The notes beneath the pieces are model-generated. The model was not told where the DNA came from. It searched no databases and saw only the letters and a program-made list of their open reading frames with translations. Shown here piece after piece: positions 57,183 through 64,000 of a stretch of 64,000 nucleotides of DNA. The stretch comes from Ceratothoa steindachneri. Its lineage: Eukaryota > Arthropoda > Malacostraca > Isopoda > Cymothoidae. A program made the position numbers and the translations under genes. The stretch is from NCBI GenBank assembly GCA_963969495.1, contig OZ018330.1:51081973-51145972 (forward strand). Reading direction: 5' to 3'. Numbering within the stretch: the stretch's first letter is position 1; each line of letters opens with the position of its first letter.

Positions 57183-59695
57183 TCATGCAACCATCTCTAT
57201 GTGATGGATGCAGCGCTTGATAGAGCTCCGCTGATACGAAGCGGCAACGGAGAGGAAGCCAATACACTCTTCGGACTTGGAGCCATCCATATACACTGAC
57301 ACTGATTTAGCGTGACAGGAAGTGTGCTCCAAAATAGTCGAACGCGATAATCCCGGGGCTGTGGATGTTTTGGATACAGAAGCGTGTCGACAAATAGTCA
57401 AAGGTGAAACCCTCCATGATGGCGTCCTGGGTAGAACCAGAGGTACCACCGTCCCGAGGGCTACACCGAGCTGTGGAAAGAAATTTCTAGCCTTAAACCC
57501 AAAGGAGTTATGGTATGACTGGTGTCTCTTGGTGGCATAGCTACAGTTGAAGTCGGCCACGGAAGCTATAATAGTTGACGATTGAGGGAGAGGTCGGGTC
57601 CACGAGAACAAGCGCAAACTGCATTGTGCACAGTAAAGAGTGAATGGCATCTCCCTGACATCGGCAAGTAGGCTCTCAATAGAAATGCGGAAGGCACCAG
57701 TAACCAGGAGTAGACCAGTGTGGTGACTCGTGTCCATCTTTCGCAATATACGCTAGACATCATATACGGAAAACTCGCATCCGTAGTCGAGCTTCGAACG
57801 AACAAAGGATCGGTAGAAAAGTAAGGCAGTAGCCCTAACAGCACCCGAAGTGCTGAACCTCACGGAACGAAGAATGTCCATGGCGCGGATACGAGAGCCC
57901 TTAAGGCTGCAACTATACGCCTCCAGGTGAGGCGTCGGTCGAAAATAAGACAAAGGAAACAGTACTAATCCACCCCTTCCTGGCGAACCCCGTTTAGGAT
58001 AAAGTCCGGGTCGAGATGGAGCCCTGGATGGTGGCAGAAGTGCACTACCTTACTTTGGCCAAGGAAAACTGAAACCTGTGCGCTTAGGCATAGTGAGAGC
58101 TGCCTTTCAATACCTGTTGGACTCGACACTCCAGTATTGGCATTTGGGTCGCACCAAAAGAGATCAAAAGTTCATACAAGTAGAGCATAGCGGAAAAATC
58201 TTCCGGTAGCACAGAGGTGATGCTTAGAGCAAATAGTGCGACACAAAGGACGCTTGCCTGCAGGGACGCCCTCTTCCTTCCTGCTCCATTGGATAGGAGA
58301 CGGCTCCCTCGACCCATACGCGGATTCGATGGTGTCGCAGAAACTCAGAAATAAATATTGGGAGGTGTCCCCTCACCCTCATCATGTGGACTCTCAATTA
58401 TAGCGTATCACGACGTGGATAGCATGCTGGCATAGCAGCATCCCGGCTAGAGAATGTCGAGAACGGACGCGTGGTTCTAGATTGCGGTCACATTCTCCTG
58501 GAGAAAGGGAGGGGGATCATGCGAGAACTTGCCCCCCAATCCTTCTAACTCACTTCCACAACTCTGCAAGAGGGGGTCTTCCCGTTAAGTTAAGACACTT
58601 ATGCCAGCTAGGAAGAGCGGTGGAAGTGCTTCGAAACATACCGAAACGTAACCCTAGTTCGACGAAATTCACCGACAGCGAAATTGTTCTGGTGGCGCTT
58701 ATAGCGCATGTAGGTATACAGCTTCTGTTTGAGGGCGGTCTCACACTCGTCTCACCACCAGGGAAGCGGTCGGCGTGCAAAACGGCCAGACATGCTAGGA
58801 ATAGTAGTTAGGCCCAAGGCGATGAGGTTGCAAGAAAAGAAGTCGACGCCCTCATTCACCGACCTAAACTCTTCGACTGGAAGAGAAAATCAGTCATATC
58901 TTAAAATACAGACCACCGCTCCCACCCACTCCAAGCTCCGAGATATAGTTTCTCAGGTGGCGGCGGCCCAGAAAAGGAGATTTGAATCGGGTTGTGTATC
59001 CGGAGAGCAGAGGGATTGAAGCGTAACCTAATCCGCATTCAAGAAATCTCCAACTCTTCGATCAGTTCAAGGACAGGACACTTGGATTGATAGTGTAAGT
59101 CCACCAAAATGTGGTACCTATGGTCAAATCTCCGAGGATGAGAAGGGTCCTTGTTAATCGTGCCACGCGACGGTGCAAGTCTCCCGCATCGAACTCAGCT
59201 GGCGGTTAAATGTAGGTAGATATAAGAGTATACCTTCAATCCAGGTGCAGTTGCACTGCCCCATGGTGGCGGGGTCGCAAAATCCTTATATTCTAGGAGT
59301 CCTGGCAGGGGGCACGCGCGAAGCATGGTCTCCTGTAGACAAAGCTAACGGGAGTAGATTATCCTCCCAGCTCCCCCCAGTTAGCCTGGAGTCCACGGCA
59401 AATCCATTGAAGGAATATGTCCTCCAGGCCTAGTTCGGTGGAGATGCGGGTCCCATCCTCTAGGTGAAGACCTTGGCAGGAATACAGTAGACTTTTTGGA
59501 GGAAGAACTCCGGGAGTTGCTGTCCGTCCGGGGACAATCCTCGAAAACGGTCTCACGACCACCTTGGAGGGGAGCTGCTCTGAGTCTAACAAGAACAGCT
59601 AGGGCGCCCACCCGCTTCGCCTTACGAAAAAAGGTCACGCTCCAAAAGCGGTTGAATGAAAATCACTTTACCAGTGGAGACCAGTCAGACGCGTC
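57183..59695 (-). mobile_element. RNase H LINE copy E, decayed, both ends cut
   Basis: From 59695 down: an ORF1-tail remnant (VTFFRKAKRVGAL), GHIPSMDLPWTPG (endonuclease start), scattered endonuclease and linker, an RT with the palm motif decayed to LYLYELLISF, then MDTSHHTGLLLVTGAFR and VSVYMDGSKSEECIG (RNase H first block). It stops in RNase H next to the Tc1 remnant, so the 3' end is missing. Large deletions compress about 5 kb of element into 2.5 kb. Confidence 0.8.
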
Positions 59696-59864
59696 CTGAC
59701 CTCCCTTTCCTACCACATCACAAAGGTTGGGCGAAGTTTTGTTCGATGTGGATATAATCTCTCATTGCCCTTATTTAAGACATTAACTGCCCTTGCCCTT
59801 GGCACCCTAATTTGACCCTCCACAAGTCATCGGCCTAGCGGGGCCTTTTACCGGCTCCTGTTCC

Positions 59865-59890
59865 GTATCTAAATGTTTCCATTTAGATAC
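59865..59890. repeat. Perfect 11-bp hairpin
   Basis: GTATCTAAATG-TTTC-CATTTAGATAC, followed by a partial third copy (TTCCATTTAGAT). Confidence 0.9.
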
Positions 59891-60433
59891 AAATGTTTTC
59901 CATTTAGATTTTAAGCTTTTTATAGAGCAATAGAATTTTTTTTCGCTGTCGTCGGATCACTTTGGGACACTAATTTTTCTAGTAAATCGCTATGTGCCGA
60001 TAACTCGTTTTATTCATCCGAATTTTCATAACCTTTACCCATAGTTTATACCTATAGGTTATCTTATACCAATTATGGAAACCTTCGATTTGTTCTGCCA
60101 AAAGTTACGGAAGATGCTGTAATACAAATACGGGCATTCTGATCTTTATGGACGGTAATGTAAAAGTTAAACTTTGTTTCGTAGCACCATCCGGTGGCCT
60201 GAATTTTGACTAAACTAGACATTTTAAAATCCACCCACCCTTAGTTGTACGGGTATTTTCTTTATTGCTTATCACTAAGCAGAAACCAACGAGAGCATCT
60301 TTGGGTAAGGGGGGAGGGTAAAACGAAGTAAGTGGCGAAAAATGATCGAGGGTAACAGGGACTTCTCTAGCTGTAGCTGACATCTGGACGTATGCCCCGC
60401 CAGCAGTTTGCCCTTCTGACCCTAATGCCCGCA

Positions 60434-60480
60434 GAGGGCCCTGTTATATGTCTTCCACACATCTTAACTTCCTCTTGCTT
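60434..60480. repeat. Dispersed repeat, first copy
   Basis: GAGGGCCCTG followed by CTTCCACACATCTTAACTTC and CTCTTGCTT; recurs at 62957-63005. Confidence 0.85.
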
Positions 60481-60602
60481 CGACCCCTTTCTTTACATCT
60501 CTCCTTAGCAACGATCTGCGGGGGATGATGCCATCGTTGGTGTTCCGCCTTTTAAGGCGCTGGAAAAACAAACACACTTTATAAGAAGCGATGATCAATT
60601 TA

Positions 60603-60698
60603 TTATAATAATGATAGTGATGATAATGATAATAATGATAGTGATAATAATAATGATAGTGGTGATAATAATAATGATAGTGATGGTAATGATAATAA
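60603..60698. repeat. Imperfect (GAT/AAT)n trinucleotide array
   Basis: About 95 bp of TAATGATAGTGATGATAATG-type triplets. It makes a spurious His/Tyr-rich frame on the minus strand. Confidence 0.9.
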
Positions 60699-61139
60699 AC
60701 AACCACTTTACTCTAGCGGGGCCGGCGGGCATCAACGCCCCCCAGTGATGAAGAAGGTTCATCTGTGGGCACCTCAACCACGCCCCATCACAAACCTCCT
60801 TCCCCCATGCGTAAGTGTCACCCCCACCCCCTAACTCGAGTCTTTTCTCACCCATACAACCAACCTTCGACGATGTTTGCCAACCCTTCACCCCCCCGCC
60901 CTCGTCTATTCTATTTCGATCCAATCTTCCTACCCACACACACACATCCCCTCACACCACACCAGTCACGAGTTTATTCCTGGCGTCGCGGACAATTGCC
61001 ACCCATCCCTAGTTAAGGAAATGCACATAAAGATCAGAATGATAGTCGGTGGAGACCCAAACGCACTAGGGTCTGGCCCTCGTTGGTTGGAGGGGAGGAG
61101 TTATTCCGAGCGAGGTAGTTTTCTTTGACACCAAGCATC

Positions 61140-61360
61140 GTAATGCCGTGAAGACGGGAAAGGAAATGATAGCAGTGCTCCCAATGGTTATTTGCTTATG
61201 ATGTATAAGACCTACCTACCCCCGCGAGGGGATAGGCGCACATTCCCTCATATACGCTGAAATTTTATGTCCGCACTGGCTGGGATTGAACCCGTCACCT
61301 CGACGCCAGAAATACAACAACGTACAACGAGAGCGCCTCGTTCACACCCAGGCATCCCTC
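61140..61360 (-). repeat. Probable tRNA-derived SINE, copy 1
   Basis: The minus strand contains GACGGGTTCAATCCCAGCC, close to the Pol III B box GGTTCGANTCC, about 60 nt after GAACGAGGCGCTCTCGTTG, which is weakly A-box-like. The 3' part (CTCGCGGGGGTAGG ... GAGCACTGCTATCATTTCC) recurs at 61580-61710. Confidence 0.45.
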
Positions 61361-61574
61361 AAGTTAGTAATTTGCACTGCCCCCTCCCCTCGAGATCAAG
61401 GGTTCTCAAGGGGACTGGGCCCTCGGGGAAGAGAGGGGGCCTGGGTTTTTTTTATACCAACCAACGATGTTGGAATCCTATGTGACCCCAGTGGGGTGAA
61501 GAGTATGTGGGCACGAGTTCGTCCTTAGGGGGAGAGGGGTAGTACTCCAGCGGCAGGGTCCCGAACGGGAGACA

Positions 61575-61710
61575 GAAGGTATGTTGCGCTGTGAAGATGG
61601 TAAAGTGATAGCGGTGCTGTGATTGTGCGCATGATGGTACATGTGGAGCTACTTAAGACCCTGCGAGGATGTGCATCAGCATATTCGCCCAATGGGCAAC
61701 CAACTCGTGA
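61575..61710 (-). repeat. SINE-like 3' part, diverged copy 2
   Basis: The minus strand reads CTCGCAGGGTCTTAAGTAG ... CAGCACCGCTATCACTTTAC ... CATCTTCACAGC, parallel in order to 61140-61230 (GCACTGCTATCATTTCC ... GTCTTCACGGC). Confidence 0.45.
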
Positions 61711-62881
61711 TGCCGTTGAAGGTTTCGTCTGTGCGCCTGCTGTAGTTGAGCCACTGCAAGCGAGAGCTCCAGCAGATTGGCCATCCCGCCCATTCCTTTG
61801 CATGGACCCCCCCCCCCCCCTACAACTAGAGAATGAAACCAACATAAATGTCAACATGACCAGGAGGTGGTCTCTGGTCTACTGGTCTGGGATCAGCGAC
61901 CTGGCTCCCGAGAAAGTTACTAATCGGGAGTCAAATAAACGGGGAATTGTGGTATGACCAGGTGTACGCGGTTATACGCACACTGGCCTACTGGCCGACC
62001 GAAATTAAGGCTCCACCTGGGGATGGCCTTAAGAGTGCTTTAAATACAAAGTTGCTAAGCCAAGGAATATTCAAACACGGCTACAAAAATATACTTTAAT
62101 AGGACTAAAGATTACATATACATATAGGGTAAGTTAAATGGCAATGCAATTAAATGTTGACAGTTCACGGCTAAGATGATTGACACTATCAATTAAGTTT
62201 GAACCAAGGGATAATTAATTAAAAATGATCTTACAATTATGCAAGTTCTAGGACAAAGGGGGTCCTTGAGGTTCGACGCGGTAAAGGTGGAAGGAGCGTG
62301 ACGAAGCGGGGATTAAATCCCTTTTACCTTGATGTGTGGCGAGTAGGATTAGGTAGGTAAGTTCGACCTTGAACTTGTGCGCGTCTTACGGGACGCTCAG
62401 TCCAACTTCGGGAAATTGAAGATGGGGGCCTCTTATACTTAAGAGGCAAACGGAGGATGCTTCGGGGATGGCTTCTCCGATCCTTAAAATCCGAAGACGT
62501 GGTGGGAAGGGTTGAAGCGCGCCTAAAATTATCTCCACGAACAACAATGAGTGACGACTAGCTCTTCGACAATCTCTCAATTCTTCTCTGGACGAGAATG
62601 TAGTCGATTCCCTCTCGACTAACGAAGACGTTAACGGCTAACGTACTGGACGGTGGCTTCAGACATAATCTGCCTGTGAACTCCGAAGTTTCAAATATAT
62701 ACTTCGAAATTATCTAGACGGGGAGATTCATCGCCAACAGACTTCCTTTATTACCTTGGGTCGCGATAAGGGTCCATAGCGAGAAGTCGCGATGCCCCCT
62801 TAATGGTCTTTCTATTGTTCTAATTTTCGCAGTATATAGGGCAGACGAATTTAGATCCGTCAACGGCAAACTAGGTAAGTC

Positions 62882-63240
62882 AGTGCGTGTGTGTGGGGGG
62901 GGCTTCCTTTTCAATCTCCTTATTCTTCCACACGGGGGCATGGCCCAATGGGCCTGGAGGGCCCTGCTCTATATATCTTCCACACATCTTAACTTCCTCT
63001 TGCTTAGTCCCCACTCAGGGGGCTCCGTGCTTTGGGTGGGGCCCTGTGAAAGACGAGGGACAGCCACCGCCGGTCCAAAAGGCGAGTCGCCCTTTTTAAA
63101 AGGGAAACCCCTTTAGATATAATATAGGGGAGGCCCCCTCACTGGTAGGAGGACCTTGAAGGGGGGGCATGCAAAATTGCAGGGCGGGTGGGGCTATCTG
63201 AAAGGCCCCCCACCCTCGCCCTGGAGGTGGCTCTCAGGAA
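62882..63240. mobile_element. Possible LINE ORF1-like fragment with the dispersed repeat
   Basis: Holds the second copy of the 47-bp repeat (62957-63005). CCCTGTGAAAGACGAGGGAC and CCACCGCCGG resemble CCCTGTGAAAGTAAAGGAGG and CTGCCGCTGG of the ORF1 fragment at 48.9 kb. Weak but ordered similarity. Confidence 0.4.
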
Positions 63241-63726
63241 ACAACTGATAAGGAGGAAGCCTCCTGTGATAGAACTGTCTTGAGGCCGCTTAAATTCAGC
63301 CGCTATCACATGCTACCCACGTGCGTCTGCGAGAGGAAGCAGAGCGCGTTATCGCCCACCTTAGCCAATATTTAATCAAGGAGGTTCATTCCCCCGTCTC
63401 GCCTCCATACGTCGATCTAGCCAGATTCAGTTAGGCTTATGGGCAGATAAGGTATTTTCCCAGGCGCGACCGGGGCATTCCCCCGAAGTCCCCCACTCAA
63501 TTATCCCCTACGCCATGGAGACGGCTCCGGGTACTTATACATAGCTTTCCCCGATTGAAGCAGATCAGATCCAGATTATCTTCGCGAGGCATCACGCCGA
63601 TCCGGTCTCCCTTGTGCACCATATGAACTCTCTACCTCGAGAAATCCCTTATTGTCCAGAAGAGCGCAATATCCCTTGAGTGCCAAGGTTCGTACCTTCC
63701 AGACGCCAAGTCAACAAGGCCCCCAT
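63241..63726. other. GC-richer stretch, no recognised gene
   Basis: No frame or element I can name. Confidence 0.35.
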
Positions 63727-63876
63727 GTTGTTCAGAAAGAGAACGTTAGAACAGCCATTGTTCTTTGAGCCCGTTGACAATAGACGGTTCTCACCTCCCT
63801 TGTTGTTCAGAAAGAGAACGTTAGAACAGCCATTGTTCTTCAAGCCCGTTCGTCAAGAAACGGTTCTCATTCCCAA
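63727..63876. repeat. 75-bp tandem duplication (25-codon, in frame)
   Basis: GTTGTTCAGAAAGAGAACGT starts both units (63727 and 63802). The plus-strand frame from 63680 stays open through both and would encode LLFRKRTLEQPLFF twice. A third partial AACGTTCTTCAAGAGAACG follows at about 63915. The coding status is unclear. Confidence 0.85.
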
Positions 63877-64000
63877 GACATCCCGTCAGGATAATTTGAT
63901 TCCCCCCCTTTTTAACGTTCTTCAAGAGAACGCTTGGTTTCAACAATAACCTCCATTGTTCATCTAGAACATCCCCGATTTGCTGTCACAAAGATCGCTC

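Larger units (their letters stand above)
59696..60600. other. Non-coding stretch
   Basis: Contains the hairpin at 59865-59890 and one member of a 47-bp repeat pair (60434-60480). No gene seen. Confidence 0.4.
60699..62880. other. Mixed non-coding stretch with SINE-like segments
   Basis: Apart from the SINE-like segments listed separately I see no gene. Open frames at 60765-61128 are proline-rich readings of C-rich sequence. Confidence 0.4.

Noticed and set aside
60464..60945. His/Tyr- and Ile/Thr-rich frames
   Set aside because: They read through the (GAT/AAT)n triplet array and have no flanking coding signal.

Overview
This is a eukaryotic genomic window, most likely from an arthropod and probably a malacostracan (decapod-like) crustacean. 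The signs are an animal glycogenin gene split by GT-AG and GC-AG introns, several families of dead retrotransposons and cut-and-paste transposons, long (AT)n and (GA)n microsatellites, and no compact gene blocks or operons. The species call is inference; the eukaryotic and metazoan calls follow from the gene and its introns. A 200-base run of N (34176-34375) marks an assembly gap.

The only host gene I can support is a glycogenin homologue (GYG-like) on the minus strand. Six coding exons are spliceable by eye: 29986-29848, 29762-29316, 28770-28593, 14236-14189, 13853-12789 and 11925-11824. Their intron phases all match. They give a 659-residue protein: a GT8 glucosyltransferase domain, a long Ser/Thr-rich linker and a C-terminal glycogen-synthase-binding motif. 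The A of the start ATG must lie on an upstream exon that I could not find. The largest intron (14.4 kb) is filled with LINEs in the same orientation as the gene.

The rest is a graveyard of mobile elements. (1) 1-1090 is the 3' part of a plus-strand LINE with an RNase H domain. (2) About 1.8-9.9 kb is an old minus-strand LINE, interrupted by a hAT transposon (about 2150-5824) and by two copies of an unclassified 0.9 kb repeat, one of them inside the hAT. (3) An RNase H-bearing LINE family (I/R1/Jockey-like group) recurs in at least eight pieces: 10.7-11.2, 16.0-17.6, 17.6-24.4 (nearly complete), 25.3-25.9, 40.4-42.9, 48.8-49.1, 54.4-54.9 and 57.2-59.7 kb. (4) Two CR1-like LINE copies and an internally deleted mariner sit around the gap at 33.5-37.3 kb. 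(5) A 2.1 kb region with terminal inverted repeats (43.09-45.22 kb) holds a TATA box and a 40-codon exon resembling the N-terminus of ISXO2/Merlin-type transposases. (6) Another non-LTR reverse transcriptase lies at 49.4-50.9 kb. (7) Also present are a FLYWCH-domain remnant (51.8-52.1 kb), two Tc1-like pseudogenes (52.9-53.8 and 56.6-57.2 kb), a second hAT C-terminus (38.2-38.6 kb) and probable tRNA-derived SINEs (61.1-61.7 kb).

Simple and tandem repeats are abundant: seven (AT)n arrays, two long (GA)n arrays, 30-bp and 75-bp minisatellites, and short foldback hairpins. Nothing here is a clear new biological system. The most interesting items are the glycogenin gene architecture, the unclassified TATA-bearing repeat, the Merlin-like TIR element, and an inverted pair with a conserved reading frame at 26.65/27.25 kb.
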